In this document: one piece after another, positions 35,610 to 48,345 of the stretch
Layout: each line of letters begins with the position of its first letter
Numbering within the stretch: position 1 is the stretch's first letter
Assembly (NCBI RefSeq): GCF_005239225.2
Contig: NC_133289.1
Location: 9,369,501-9,433,500 of the forward strand
DNA from: Populus alba
Taxonomy: Eukaryota > Streptophyta > Magnoliopsida > Malpighiales > Salicaceae
DNA length: 64,000 nt
Direction of reading: 5' to 3'
Program-made: the position numbers and the translations under genes
The notes under the pieces: generated by a model
Told to the model about the DNA's origin: nothing
Seen by the model: the letters and a program-made list of their open reading frames with translations, nothing else
The model's database searches: none

Positions 35610-38600
35610 TCAATCGCCAGCAACAAAAGTTTTATCCTCGTAATATCTCTTCTCACTCTCTGCCTTCTTCTGATTACGTTTCTGCATACAAAAGATGCAC
35701 TTCTGTGAGCTTGAACCAGAAAAAGAAGTGTGCACTAAATAAGTATCTAGTCCCTATAGCTCCAAAATGATCAACCAATGGTTTTATGAGCATGCCTCCC
35801 TATGCAAAAGACTCATCTACAATTTGTCAACAGAAAATAGTATGGTAGGGGGTTTAGGTGAACCTGATATGCTTCATGATTTGATACAATCCTCCTAATT
35901 ATCGTGGTAGTTGTAATATCCAAAGGGCTATCCAAAACTTTAAAGATACCCATACTGATTGGCACAGCGTATGGATTGTCTTGTTCCTGCGAAGTCAGCA
36001 ATGTCGTAATTAGCAAGTGAACGTGTTTACTCAGTGCTACTAGGCTTCTTGCTATACAGGTACTATTTACCTTCTGAAAGTCATCGTTCTCTGCAACTGT
36101 CCCATGAACAACTGATGAGAAGTTGAAGGTTGTGATCTGCAGTCACCAATAATTTGTATTATGTCAAGAAAAATCAGATAAAAAGACTAAACATGAAATC
36201 AAAAAGGTTAAAAAAATAACTAATTATAATAAAAAAGAATCGAGTATAGGATGACAGTCATAACAGGCCTCACACATCTCTCTTGACACTGCTAGCAACT
36301 ACCTGAGCGACACCTTTCTTAAGCGTGATGCATCAAGAATTATGATTGAACAATCTGAGAACTTCTAGGAGTCAATTGTGCAAATTCAAAACAGTTTTGA
36401 AGCCAGCTTCCCTCAGGACAGCAAAGACAAGATGACAGAGTAAACAAAGTTCAAGACTAGAAAACACGATGAGCTCAAGCTATATAACATTTAATGTTAA
36501 GTGTCTACATCATTACCAAGCAGGGCAATGCTTCATAATGGCCTTTCCCCCTTCCTGAGGAAGAGAGGAGTGCCTTTGTCTTACTTTTACTTATTTGCAC
36601 TGAAATAATCCAGAGGTTCCCCAAAGAAGTCAGGGATGCCTGTTAGTTTAGTTGGTAACACCACTTATCACCTATGTTTGAATTCCGCTCACATTAGAAA
36701 GAGAGCTTCCATTCAAAATCTTTACAGAAAAGAAGAAGAGGGGAAAACAAGAATCAGGATTCCCTCTCTGTCCTTGCTAGCTCAAGTTCCACTAAGAATT
36801 TAAAATATCAAGTCAGACAGGAAGAGAAATAGCCAGCCACTACATACTATCAGACCGCCAAAAAATACAGCCTATGCTAAGACAACAATAAGAAGATTGT
36901 ACTCGTGTGAGTTACTGCTTATTTACAAAAGATGTCCAGTACTTGTGGCATTATTGTCATAACCCAATAACAGTAATATGTATACCATCTGGGATTTTGA
37001 AAAGCTTAGTGACAAAGTCAGCAATGACAAGAAAAAATAATCGGCAGTTAATAAAGACGAAAGAAACAGAAAAAGAGATCACTTATATACTGGACAGATG
37101 GAAAAACAAGGACAGAATAAATTTAATAGCATACTAACCATGTCTTTGGATATTTCCCATGGAGCACCTATAATCACCTCATCCACATATCGACATGCCA
37201 GCACACTTAAGCTTCTTTCATGAAGATTCATAATAGGACGGTGCGCTCCTCTTTTAGCACTGCAGAACCAGTCCAGGAAAAAAACACCCTCAATTATTAA
37301 ACTAATCGAAGCTTAAAAAATGATGAATAGAAAGGTAAAATTCACCATTGTTCCCTTGCAGAGAGTGTGAAATTAAACTACTATCCAATTACGATAATAT
37401 TATTGTAGCTCTCTGGAGAAAAGTTCAGCATCAGATGCTATACATAAATATGATGATATCCAAAGAGAACTTTTAATGAGCTACTGATGCGTGAGGTCAT
37501 TCAATTTCTATCCAAGTAGCACTACTATTCAATGCACCATTATAGCTACACTTTAAATCAAGCAGCCATTTAAAGAGAAGCTTTGATGAGCCATTGAAGC
37601 ACAAGCTTTTCCAAAATTCTCTCAATGGTAACATGTACAATTACATTCCTAAGCACCATATGATTCTGAGAATATACAGCTTCCAAAGTTTTATTCCACA
37701 AAACCCTGTATTCTTCCTTGATGCTAAATATCTGCAAAGTAGATCTCAGTGAGAAACCAAATTCAACTTTCTAGAGCAAGTGCTTGACTCAAATAAAAGT
37801 CAGAACTATAGCCAAATGTAGACTTATCAAAAGTGACCAGGGCCTAAACATGGAATAAATTTAATAATCCAATTTTGTGCATGTTTCTGCGTAAGACATG
37901 ATCTAGAACGAGTACAAGAGCATTAGAAGTGATTGGGAATCTAATGGACAACTAATAAAAACAGTGTTCATTATGATAGAAGTGGCTGGACAAAGTTAGC
38001 TCGCTAGATTGGCAAACATATGGTTTATGAGCATTTACCAGTCACTGTGTTGTGCATAAACCTTACAACTACAATGTTTCCCTTTGCCAAGCACATGCCT
38101 GTAGTATATTTCAGATGCACTAGCCTACAGCTGGACTTTCACCCATTCACATAAGAGAAGCACATATCATGCCATGGTGCCTTCCTCGCACAGTCAAGCA
38201 TGGATGTAAGCTAATGTCTTTTATATCTACAAGCTATAAAATCAATGTCATTTGGATGATCATTGTGAATGGTGTGCCTGATCAGAATCTCACATGTTTA
38301 AGGCCTATGAAAAAGATGTGAGAAATGTGAAAACCTTGAACAATAGCCAAGAAACCCTTGCCTTTTGAAACTGAAAAACTAGATATCTGCTTGCAAAGCA
38401 TAAATATGTGAAGAATTATACAATATATCATTTTTCACTCATTCTCATGGTTGATAAAGTTGATTTGTTCTGGGATTGGATAGAGAAATTTAAAACCCTT
38501 GAATTTCATAAAATTGTAAAGCACACCAAAAAAAATTGAATTTAGGAAGAATGTTGATGGGGCCAACTTCTTAAAAACTAAAACTGCTCCATAACTCGTG

Positions 38601-41600
38601 AATCTGAAAAATATATGGACAGGGTAGTGTTGGGAAGTTTCCCTTGTTTCTTCATTTCTTGTGGGCTCCACTTTTTAAGAACTAAAGTTGTCCTTAAAGC
38701 CTTAGAACTCTGATGCATTTAGAGAGGGGTGCTGTGGAAAATTTGGCAGTTACTTACGAGCTGATTGATCCACTCCAGTTGAATTCTAGCACTTCAAGAA
38801 TTTCTTCCAAATATGTCAAATCCTACCACTACTCTGACTAAGATTTAGTTTTACCACTAATTTGGTTGAAATTCGTGGTTAGAAAGCAGTAATACTAGAG
38901 TTAGATTTATGATCATGAAAGTGGATCCTGTTTTCATCTGTGTTACTACCCACTTTGTTCCTATGATATTTCAAAAAAATGTTGAATAAAGAACATGAAT
39001 CTCACTAATGGTTTCTTGACACAATAGACTTATTTGATCCTCATTCCAAGCTTGACACAATAGACTTATTTGATCCTCATTCCAAGTCATCTCAGTTGCT
39101 TTTACAGTCCAGAATGTTGTTTTTTCCAGGTTTTGAAATTTTCATGCAGCTTCCATAGTTCCTGCTCAGGGCCAGCAGGAAACACAACCATGGGCATTGC
39201 AAATCAATACCGAGAACCAACATTCCCATTTTATATATTCACCAGTGTTCACAAGCAAATGTTAATAAAATAACCTGCAAAGCATTTCCCATTCAAATCT
39301 TGACTACTAAAATAAGAAAATAAATCAAGAATAAAAGTATCATTAGCATCTTTTCCTAGTTCATTCTTATCTCAACATCTTACATGGTGCAGAAAATCAT
39401 TCTTTCTGGTTTAGAATTGTTAGGCAAGTCTCATTCAACTTAAATTTTTCCTTTTTTATCCCAGGCACGGAGGGATATTCCTAGTGTATTCATCAGTGTC
39501 ACCAAAGAAATGTTTATATAAATGCCATGAACATAAATATACCTAGAATAATACTAGAGGCAGGCTATTTTCTAGTGCTCAAAGCAGAATACTTTCTTTT
39601 TTCTTTTGCATATTAGTATATAACACATAATATAATCTGCATGCAGCGAAGTAAATTCCAGGGAGAGCAAAGACAAAACCATGAAGTACAAAAATAAAGT
39701 GTAAAGTTAACTGATCACGAAGAGAGCTACCTGACGATCTGATCATTGTGTATTCCAACAAGTAGAAAATCTCCCAGCGTTCGAGCAAGCCTGAGAATCT
39801 AAACAGCAGAAATAAATTTATTTTTCTCATGGAAGCACAAAGCAATCACTTAAGCCAACTAAGTTCAACCAGATGGAACGAAGTGGACAAACTCTTCGCA
39901 CCATATCATACAATTCAGGACTATACCTGCTAGTAAGTAACATATCTTTCTTTCCAGTCTACTTGTCATAAGCTACTCCAGTTTTTCTCATTTATTTATT
40001 AAGTTTAGTGATGACAAGCCCAAGGCATAAAGATGTTCCCATGTTTCAGCACCAAATCGGCGAAGCTTATAGTTTTTAACATGTATTAAGCTCTTTATTC
40101 TGTCTTTTCTTTGTCACTCATCTATTAAGGTTCCAGCCATGCTGCACTTGCTTTTGAACACATTACCCCTCTGTTTCCCAAACCCAACACTTCGCCATAG
40201 ATAATAATTTCACTTGATAGTTGTCTTAAAACAATATGGTCATGAATAGGCAAACATTAAATAACTAGAAGATTCTATTTTCCAATTCATCAACCCTTCT
40301 CCATTCTGTGTGCCACATCCCTTACCGACACCAGCCTTCTGTGTAAACAATTGATAAATATAGCAAAACAGAACAAATTTTACTAACCTCTGAACCATTT
40401 TCACCATGTTCTATTTCTTGCCATAAGAAACTTGCATGCATATATTGACAGCTTTAGCGCTTCTAATTTAAGACAATGAGTTCCAGTATCTCTCCCAGAG
40501 TCTAGATTAAAAGTATCCTTAAATTGGTTTCATCATTGAAGACTATGGTGATCAGCAACCAATATCATCTTGAATTCGATTATTCGATATTACCATCATT
40601 GAAAAGAAGATAACGCTCAATCCCAATCCCCAGTGTAAGTCTGACATGAAGTAGCTCATCTATCCTCCCATTTGTCCTAAACTAGTTAGAGGATGATCAC
40701 AAGCATGCACAAGTCAAATAACAACAGCAAGTACAAATAAGTAATAAAAAGATGCACTTCACACATGATTGTGAAAGGGTAACTAGAAGGCGTAGGAAAC
40801 AGAGGTAGATTGAACTAATTCCTTAAGAACAGAAGAAAGAAAGTTCAAAGTTTAAAAAAATCAGTCATTTGAATCTTTAAAGGCACGGACATGCAAGGAT
40901 AAAGAAAAAGCATAACCAACCTCGACATGTCCAGCATGGAAGAGATCAAATGCACCATCAATATAAACTATGCGAGCATCGGCCCCTGGCCCCTGGAATA
41001 ACATGCATGAAAAGTGTGTCAAGAAATGACATTGTAAATGGTATTCACACTAAGAAAACAGAAATTCATGTTAAAATTAATTGAAAATAAGTCTTCACCA
41101 TAAGCAGTAAAGCAGTCCACTTTTACGATTGGGTTCAAACAAACATGGATTGAATAGCAACTAGAACAGCTGTGATTATCTGAATAAATGGTGGGTAGCA
41201 GGTGACAAGGTCCTAGCACTTGTAACATGCATAAAAGTCACACAACCACGAAACGCGCAGATGCCCATTTAGTTTGGGAGCTTGAGATTCCACACAAACA
41301 GGAAAAGGCACAAGGTTTAGGGGGACTTGGCAGTAGGAATACACAAATAAGGAATCATTTAACATTAAAGTGAAAATAAGCAGTAGATTGATCATATACA
41401 CCTTGCCATTGGAGAATTGAACAATTCTGCGTGAAGTAGGAAGGAAATGAGAAACCCGAGTTCCAGTTCCGGATCCACCTGCTTCAAATTTCTGGCTGTT
41501 TCCATGGCTAAACTGCCTCTGCAATGATGAATGATTGTGACTGTCACTAATCGATCTCTCTCGGGTACACAGAAGCATGCGACCTGTTCATGAATGAAAT

Positions 41601-42244
41601 TTGATCTTATATCCTGAAAGTTGAAACCTTAATAAATAAATAAAATTAATCAATCATTTACCAACGATATCAGTGCTGGAGACGCCTTCAGTGCGCTTAA
41701 TCTGTTTGTAACGGCCAGCTTTCTTAGCGAGCGCATAAGCATCGGTGCCGTCAGGGAGAACGCAAGGATCATCTCCGTGAATAATATAATCAATATTATA
41801 TTCATCAAAAAGCCTCTTCATGAACTCTTCGGTGATAGCATACGGCGCATCGGAAATCACTTCATCCACCCATTTCACCGCATTTACCATAATCATCCTC
41901 TCGTGGAGAGGTGTCACTGGAGGACCTTTATTGGCTATGATTTCAGCGTCGCTAACAACGCCGACCACCAATTGATCTCCAAGGGCGCGTGCTTGGCGGA
42001 GGGCGTTGCAGTGGCCGTAGTGCATCATGTCGAAACATCCGTCCATGTAAACTCGGATTGGCTTCTTCTTTTTCTTGTTTTTGTTTAAAGATAATGACCA
42101 ATTAGACCTCCATTCGGCGCCGGACTTGAGATAGAAGCCTAAGAGGGATATGCCAACGGAAACCACCAGGCATGTGGCCACAATCTTTATCTTCTCGGGA
42201 TGCGGTGCAATGTCTGAATCACCACCACCACTACCACCACCCAT
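35610..42244 (-). CDS. PECT1: ethanolamine-phosphate cytidylyltransferase
   Basis: Eight exons, complement of 35610-35681, 35864-35986, 36071-36136, 37139-37259, 39731-39798, 40921-40992, 41402-41583 and 41662-42244; 428 aa, close to the 421 aa of Arabidopsis PECT1. All junctions are GT-AG and in frame. The enzyme joins CTP and phosphoethanolamine to give CDP-ethanolamine, the committed step of the Kennedy route to phosphatidylethanolamine. Two cytidylyltransferase folds are present: HYGH (75-78) with RTEGVSSTD (184-192) in the first, and HAGH (274-277) in FDLFHAGHVE in the second. A hydrophobic segment (about 21-39, VATCLVVSVGISLLGFYL) anchors it to a membrane; the Arabidopsis protein is at the mitochondrial outer membrane. 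Intron 4 (minus-strand order) is about 2.5 kb. All catalytic motifs are intact. It converges on the LOR gene, about 1 kb apart. Confidence 0.97.
36620..36740 (+). repeat. possible tRNA-derived SINE fragment in a PECT1 intron
   Basis: TAGTTTAGTTGG at 36644-36655 is an exact fit to the Pol III box A consensus, and TGTTTGAATTCC at 36675-36686 is close to box B; the spacing (about 31 bp) is that of a tRNA-type promoter. An A/G-rich stretch (AGAAAAGAAGAAGAGGGGAAA) follows at 36725. No acceptor stem or anticodon arm can be formed, so it is not a tRNA gene. I see no clean target duplication. Confidence 0.5.
39015..39086 (+). repeat. 36-bp perfect tandem duplication in a PECT1 intron
   Basis: CTTGACACAATAGACTTATT plus TGATCCTCATTCCAAG occurs at 39015-39050 and 39051-39086 with no difference. 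Intronic and likely recent. Confidence 0.92.
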
Positions 42245-43070
42245 TCCTTTCTTTTTGCTTGTTTTCCAAAATGAAAAGGAGAGAGATAGTTGTGCTTGTT
42301 ATTCTAACGTCTCTCTCTTGCTGTTTTATTCCATCCTCCCACACCTATGTATGCTTTGGCAGCCTCGGCCAGATTTATGATTTATTTGGTCTTTTTGCTC
42401 TTTCTCGGCTGGGCTTCTCCTTTTTCTTTTCTTTTTTAATTATATTATGTTCGTCTATGTAGTTTAATCGTGATTTAAAAAAAAAACAAAGAAATTAATT
42501 TTATTTTTTTATATATTAATATCAAAAATAAATTTAAAATAAAAAGCAATCTGAAAAGTTACTTTACCACGAATTCAAACACGCTGTTTCACATATGCCG
42601 TATCTTCTCTTATTCCATTCCTCTCTCTTAATGTCGTCGTTTTCGTATTTTTCCCCCTTTTGGACTCTGAGCTTTCTTCCATTCTTACCTCAACAAATCC
42701 AAAAGGCGTCCTATTAGCCCACAAACCATACCCTCAAAGCATAGGAATAATGTTGAATAAACGAAACGCAATGAGAGAATCTGGTGATTGGTTTTAAGAG
42801 TGTTTTTTTTTAATATATTTATAATAATATTTTTTAAAAATATATTTTTAATATCAACAATTTTAAATTTTAAATTTTAAAAAAAACTCATTTCCAACGT
42901 GTTCCGATCCACCGAAAACAACTTGAAATGGCAGAGAATTGAAGGCGAAGCAACGCCTGCTTTTTAAATTTCTCAAATTCTCTCATTTTTTCTCAACATA
43001 AAACTGAAAATTAAATAAAAAAGAAGGGAATTTAAATATACCTTTTGGCATTGCCGATCCTTCCACAGCT
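42245..43070. other. PECT1 promoter region and AT-rich repeats
   Basis: A CT-rich stretch on the plus strand (42280-42330) lies just upstream of the PECT1 start. Two AT-rich repeat-family pieces follow, about 42480-42565 and 42800-42900. No exon is recognised. Confidence 0.5.
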
Positions 43071-43075
43071 GATAC

Positions 43076-43315
43076 TGTTGGAATTGTTTTGGTGTTTGCT
43101 GAGAAATAATATAAGAGAATGAAAATAAGTTTTGTAATTTTATTGAGATGTTCTAAGACTAAATATATAGTCATTTATAGAACTTGACACAGAGAAGGAA
43201 AGCTAACAGAAATAACAGAATTCCTAAACAATAGGAATTATTCAAGCAGGAAATCAGGAAATCTAAAGACTAGTTCAACACGAAACAAACTCTAAACTAA
43301 AACAAACTCTTAACA
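43076..43315 (-). repeat. 3' LTR of the copia element
   Basis: 240 bp. Differences from the other LTR are AATAAT/AATAAA, TTTATAG/TTTACAG, GAAATCT/GAAACCT and CTAAAAC/CTGAAAC (three transitions, one transversion; this copy given first). A CTATATATTTAG word on the element strand (revcomp of 43159-43171) may serve as TATA box. Confidence 0.97.
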
Positions 43316-43324
43316 TCCTCTTTT
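43316..43324 (-). other. polypurine tract of the copia element
   Basis: On the element strand AAAAGAGGA lies directly before the 3' LTR, the position of the plus-strand primer. Confidence 0.85.
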
Positions 43325-43346
43325 AAACTAAGTGCTAACAATTCAC

Positions 43347-46300
43347 TTAGTTTATCCCTGGGAATGTGCAGACCCCCATCAAACTTCTGAACTTTATGAA
43401 CATCTCCAACTTTAAAGGTTTGGTCATTATGTCTGCTATTTGGTTTTGTGTGCTGCAGTGAAACATCTTGACAGTGCCATCTTTGGTGAGTTCACGTAAA
43501 AAATGAAACCTAATGTCAATATGTTTACTTCGGCCATGTAAGACAGGATTCTTTGATAGTTCAATAGCTGAACTGTTGTCGCAGAAAACAGTAGTGCTCT
43601 CATCTTCAGGTAGTTTCAAACTTGCCATAATTCTTCTCATCCATACCACTTGACAAGCACATGAAGCAGCAGCCACGAACTCAGCTTCAGTGGTAGACAA
43701 AGTAACTATTGGTTGCTTCTTAGATGACCAAGAAACTGCCCCTGAACTGAGCATAAAGACATAGCCTGAAGTGATTTTCCTGTCATTCAAATCCCCGGCA
43801 TAGTCACTATCGGTGTAGGCAATCAATTTGTCTTCTCCTCTCTTGCTGTAAAATATTCCAAAATTACAAGTTCCTTTCACATAACGTAATACTCTCTTGG
43901 CAGCGTCAAAATGCATTCATGTAGGATGATCCATGTACCTAGACAGTAGGCTTACTACAAACATAATGTCAAGTCGAGTTGTAGTTTAATACATTAAACT
44001 CCCTACAATTTGCTTGTAGTGACTGTTGTCTACTTGTTCTCCAGTTGTGTCTCTCACAAGTTTGACTCCAGGTACAATCGGATTGAGCACAGGATTGCAC
44101 TTATCCATACCGAACCTCTGCAACACTTCATGTGCATACTTCCTTTGATGAATGAAAATACCCTCCTGGTCTTGCAAGACTTCTATACCCAGAAAATACC
44201 TCATCCTTCCTAGGTCACTCATATCAAACTCAAGCATCATGGATTTCTTAAAGACAGTGATCATGTGTTCATCATTTCCAGTAAAGATTAAATCATCTAC
44301 GTAGAGGCAAACAATTAAAACTTTACCTCCTTCGTTTGTCTTGATGAACAAGTTATGCTCATGTGGACACTTTTCGAAACCTTCCTTCGTAAAGTAAGAC
44401 TCAATGCGACTGTACCATGCTCGAGGAGCCTGTTTCAAACCATATAATGCCTTTTTCAGTTTGTATACTTTATGTTCATCACCTTTCTTCACATAGCCTG
44501 GAGGTTGTTCAACAAAAACCTCCTCAGAAAGATGTCCATGCAAGAAGGCTGATTTAACATCAAGCTGAAAAATTGTCCACTGCTTCTGGGCTGCAAGTGA
44601 GATGACTAAACGAACTGTATCCATACGTGCTACGGGTGCAAATACTTCAGTATAGTCAATTCCATGCTCTTGAGTGTAGCCTTTGGCAACTAATCGAGCT
44701 TTGTGTTTATCCACCTCCCCATTTTCGTTGAACTTTGTCTTGTATATCCACTTTACCCCAACCTTCTTTGCACCTGTGGGCAGATTTGTTAACTCCCAAG
44801 TATGATTTCTTTCAATTGCATCTATTTCTGCATCCATGGCCATTCTCCATCTTGCATCTTTCACAGCTTCTTCAAAGAACACAGGATCACTAGCAGTAGC
44901 AAACATGACCATATAAGATTCTTCCTCAGATATGTCTTCCCTACTGACATAATCCCTCATCCACAAGGGTCTTTCATGCTCCCTTTCTGGTCTGCTGTGA
45001 ATGATGTCACTGCTGTTTGGAGAGACAGCAGCATTGGCAGCACTGGTACTGCTAGATGCTCTTTCGGTGGTGTTTTCTTCTTGCAAAATGGTTTGAACAT
45101 CTTATCCATCATGTTGTCCTGCATCTTGATCATCATGTTGCCTTGTGTGTCCACTGTCTGCACAAACATCAGCTGTGGCAGCATGTTCATCCATGACTGT
45201 ATCTTCCCATGTTAAATCAACCGAATCCACAGCTGCTAGACTCTCACTCCAATCCCAACTATTGGTTTCATCAAATACCACATCTCTGCTGATTACAATT
45301 GATTGTGAAGTGGGATCATATAGCCGATAAGCCTTTGATTCTTTACTAATGCCAAGCAAGACACACTTTACACTTTTATCATCTAGCTTGCTTCTTTTAC
45401 AGTCTGGGACATGAGCATGTGCAATGCAACCGAAGACTCTAAAGTGATGAACTGCTGGTTTAATGCCACTCCAAGCCTCTTCTGGAGTCATGTTTTTATT
45501 TGCAGATGTTGGACTTCTGTTTAGGACATACACATCCCAATTTACAGCTTCCGGCCAAAAGCTTTTTGGCATGTTCTTTGCTGATAGCATGCTTCGAACC
45601 ATGTTCATGATGGTTCGATTCTTCCTTTCCGAGACCCCATTCTGCTGGGGAGAGTAGGCAGCTGTAAGTTGACGACGTATACCATGCTCATTGCAAAACT
45701 CCATAAATTCCTGTGACATGAATTCACCTCCACGATCAGTGTGAAGGCTGTGAATACATGAACCAGCCTCCTTTTCAACATGATTCTTAAATAATTTGAA
45801 GGCAGTAAAAGCTTCAGATTTAGTAGCAAGAAAATAAGCCTAGACTTTACGACTATAATCATCAATAAAAGTGATTATGTATTTCTTGTTGGAGTTTGAA
45901 GTGGGTGTAATGGGACCACAAATATCAGAGTGTATGAGTTGTAGAACCTGAGTAGCTCTCCATGAGGATTCTGCAGGAAAGAAATGTCTATGTTGTTTGT
46001 CAATCAAGCAATCTCCGCACACCTTTGTTGATGTACATAGCTTTGGCAGCCCTGTCACCATCTCCTTTTGATGAAGAAGATTCAAGCCAGTGAAGCTAAG
46101 ATGCCTATACCTGTTATGCCAAAGCATAGCAGTTTCTTCTGATGAAGTGTTAAAGCATGCCTGCTCGTTGGAGTCCTTGAGCTGCACCTGGGCAAATAGT
46201 TTGAACATTTTGTTTGAAGACATGGTAATCTCCATAATCAAACCTCTGTCAGAATGATATATCTTGCATTTTTCTTGTTGAATACGAATAGCAAGACCTT

Positions 46301-47444
46301 TCTCAACTAGTTGTCCCATGCTCAATAGACTGTTTTTCAGACCTGGCACAAAGAAAATATTTGTAATGATTTGCACAAAACCATTCACAAACATTCTGAT
46401 ATTTCCTTTTCCAGTAACAAGCATTGTTGAATTATCTCCCAACTTTACTGTCTCCCTGAAGCTATCATCAAAATCAGAAAATAACTCCCTCTTCCCACAC
46501 ATATGGTTGCTGCAACCCGAGTCAAGAAACCATAATTCCTCCATGTGAGCTGGTTGCTCATTCACATAGGCCATTAACAACATTTCTTCACCTCCTTCTG
46601 CATAGTTTGCCTCCCCTTCGTTCACCTTTTTAGGACATTCATAAGCAAAATGTCCTAATTTGTGGCAGTAATAACACTCAACAGTGGATTTGTCAAGATG
46701 ACGTCGTCCACCTCCAATTCCTCTGCCTCTGCCTCTCCCTCTATTGGATCCTCGAAAACCCTGACCATTTCCTCGCCAAGCTGAGGATTCACCTGTTGTA
46801 ACCTTCAAAGCATGCTCTTCTATATTATGGGCATTCATACGCTGTTCATGAACCACTAGACTACTTTGTAATTCATCTAGAGAAATAACATCAAGATCTT
46901 TTGATTCCTCAATAGAGCATACTACATAATCAAATTTGGGAGTCATAGATCGTAAAATTTTCTCGATAACTGTTAAATCAGTCAAGTTCTTCACACCATT
47001 TAACCGCATTTTGTTCACAATTGCCATAGTGCGAGCAAAATAAGTGGTTACAGACTCACCTCCCTTCATGTTTAGCATTTCAAACTCCTTTTGGAGTGCT
47101 TGTCGATGAGCTCGTTGCACGCGTTCTGTTCCTTGAAATTTTGTCTTCAAGGAATCCCAAATACTCTTGGCAGAATCTTTGTTCAAGATTGTCTCTAAAA
47201 TTGAGCGATCAATACTCTGAAAAAGATAATTCTTTGTCTTGAGATCTTTCAATTTTGCATCTTCAATTGCCTTCGTCTGAGCTGGAGTGGGTTGGACTCC
47301 TTCAATCACTGTTGGAATCCCATCTTCAATTAGGCTCCAGTATTCCTTTGAACGGAGAAAATTCTCCATGAGCATACACCAATGGTCATAGTGTCCGTCC
47401 AATCGAGGAATTGAAGGCTGCACAAAACTTCCTTCTGCTGACAT
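43347..47444 (-). pseudogene. copia gag-pol polyprotein, one frame with four nonsense codons
   Basis: From ATG 47444 to the terminal stop at 43347 one frame is kept, about 1,365 codons, with no frameshift. Domains in order: gag (UBN2 type), zinc knuckle CYYCHKLGHFAYEC near 46640-46680, protease LWFLDSGCSNH near 46510-46545, GAG-pre-integrase/HHCC near 46000-46140, integrase core with HSDICGP and HTDRGGEF, reverse transcriptase with YVDD near 44295, and RNase H from TDSDYAGD to STTEAEF. The frame is interrupted by TAG at 45840-45842 (in the integrase core, where family members have Trp), TAA at 45102-45104 (integrase/RT linker), TAA at 43986-43988 and TGA at 43917-43919 (both between RT and RNase H). 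The element is therefore non-autonomous, but its other domains look well preserved. Confidence 0.95.
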
Positions 47445-47469
47445 CTCTGATGTTAAAACCCAGCAACCA

Positions 47470-47482
47470 GGCTCTGATACCA
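47470..47482 (-). other. primer-binding site (initiator tRNA-Met)
   Basis: On the element strand TGGTATCAGAGCC lies three bases after the 5' LTR and is complementary to the 3' end of tRNA-iMet. Confidence 0.95.
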
Positions 47483-47485
47483 CAA

Positions 47486-47725
47486 TGTTGGAATTGTTTT
47501 GGTGTTTGCTGAGAAATAAAATAAGAGAATGAAAATAAGTTTTGTAATTTTATTGAGATGTTCTAAGACTAAATATATAGTCATTTACAGAACTTGACAC
47601 AGAGAAGGAAAGCTAACAGAAATAACAGAATTCCTAAACAATAGGAATTATTCAAGCAGGAAATCAGGAAACCTAAAGACTAGTTCAACACGAAACAAAC
47701 TCTAAACTGAAACAAACTCTTAACA
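47486..47725 (-). repeat. 5' LTR of the copia element
   Basis: 240 bp, same length as the 3' LTR with four substitutions and no indel. Flanked on the right by GATAC. Confidence 0.97.
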
Positions 47726-48179
47726 GATACTACCTATTCGTCGTTACGAGTCTGACCAGGTGAGTTACCAACTATTTTACCACTCCTTCCAGAATGATGG
47801 AAAGGTCTCGCCCATGACATTTATGTTGTCACATGGAAACTTCTCCACGTGCATATCTGGAAACTACCAGGTTTATTTGGGATAATTCATATTCGGCATT
47901 TGAAAAAACAATAAAAAAGGTAAGAAGGCATGCGGACATTATTTGATTTCGGACAATTTGTCTGCTGGCGCCAGATATTGTGTTTTAATTTTTTTTATTT
48001 TTATATTGTTTAGAAATGTTAATATTAAAAATAAATTTTAAAAAGTAAAAAATATATATTATTTTAATATATTTATAAATAAAAAATTATTTTAAAAAAA
48101 CAATCTTACTGTATCCCGGAATACATCCACAACTATTCTAACATTGCTTGTGTCATTTTATTTTTTAAGATATTTTAAA

Positions 48180-48345
48180 GTACGGTAATGGTCATGTTTT
48201 AAAGTATTTTTTATTTAAAAATATTTTTTTTATTTAAAATAAAATTATTTTTAATATTGATATATTAAAATAATCTAAATTTTTAAAAAATATATTAATT
48301 TAGAAAAATCAAAAAAATCAAATTTTTTTCAAACATATTTTAAAC
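48180..48345 (+). repeat. copy of the AT-rich dispersed repeat family
   Basis: GTTTTAAAGTATTTTTTATT, TATTTTTAATATTGATATAT, then TAAAATAATCTAAATTTT. It ends CCACCGGGCACCAAACG. A reversed copy lies directly to its left (about 48000-48120). Confidence 0.6.

Larger units (their letters stand above)
43071..47730 (-). mobile_element. complete Ty1/copia LTR retrotransposon with GATAC target duplication
   Basis: The element spans 43076-47725 (4,650 bp) and is bounded by the 5-bp duplication GATAC at 43071-43075 and 47726-47730. Its 240-bp LTRs begin TGTTAAGAG and end ATTCCAACA on the element's strand, obeying TG...CA. Order on the minus strand: 5' LTR, tRNA-Met primer-binding site, a single gag-pol frame (gag, protease, integrase, reverse transcriptase, RNase H, the copia order), polypurine tract, 3' LTR. 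The LTRs differ at only four of 240 positions (about 1.7%), so insertion was fairly recent. Four in-frame stops inactivate the polyprotein. Confidence 0.98.

Noticed and set aside
36644..36686. Possible tRNA gene
   Set aside because: Box A and B are present but no acceptor stem, anticodon stem or CCA-side pairing can be formed; SINE-like at best.
44802..45215. 137-codon open frame opposite the copia pol
   Set aside because: Antisense shadow of the real polyprotein, which carries canonical domains on the other strand.
47731..47892. Open frame crossing the copia target site as a disrupted gene
   Set aside because: About 60 codons when the element is ignored, with no known domain and no conserved exon neighbours; a good GTGAGT donor word alone is not enough.
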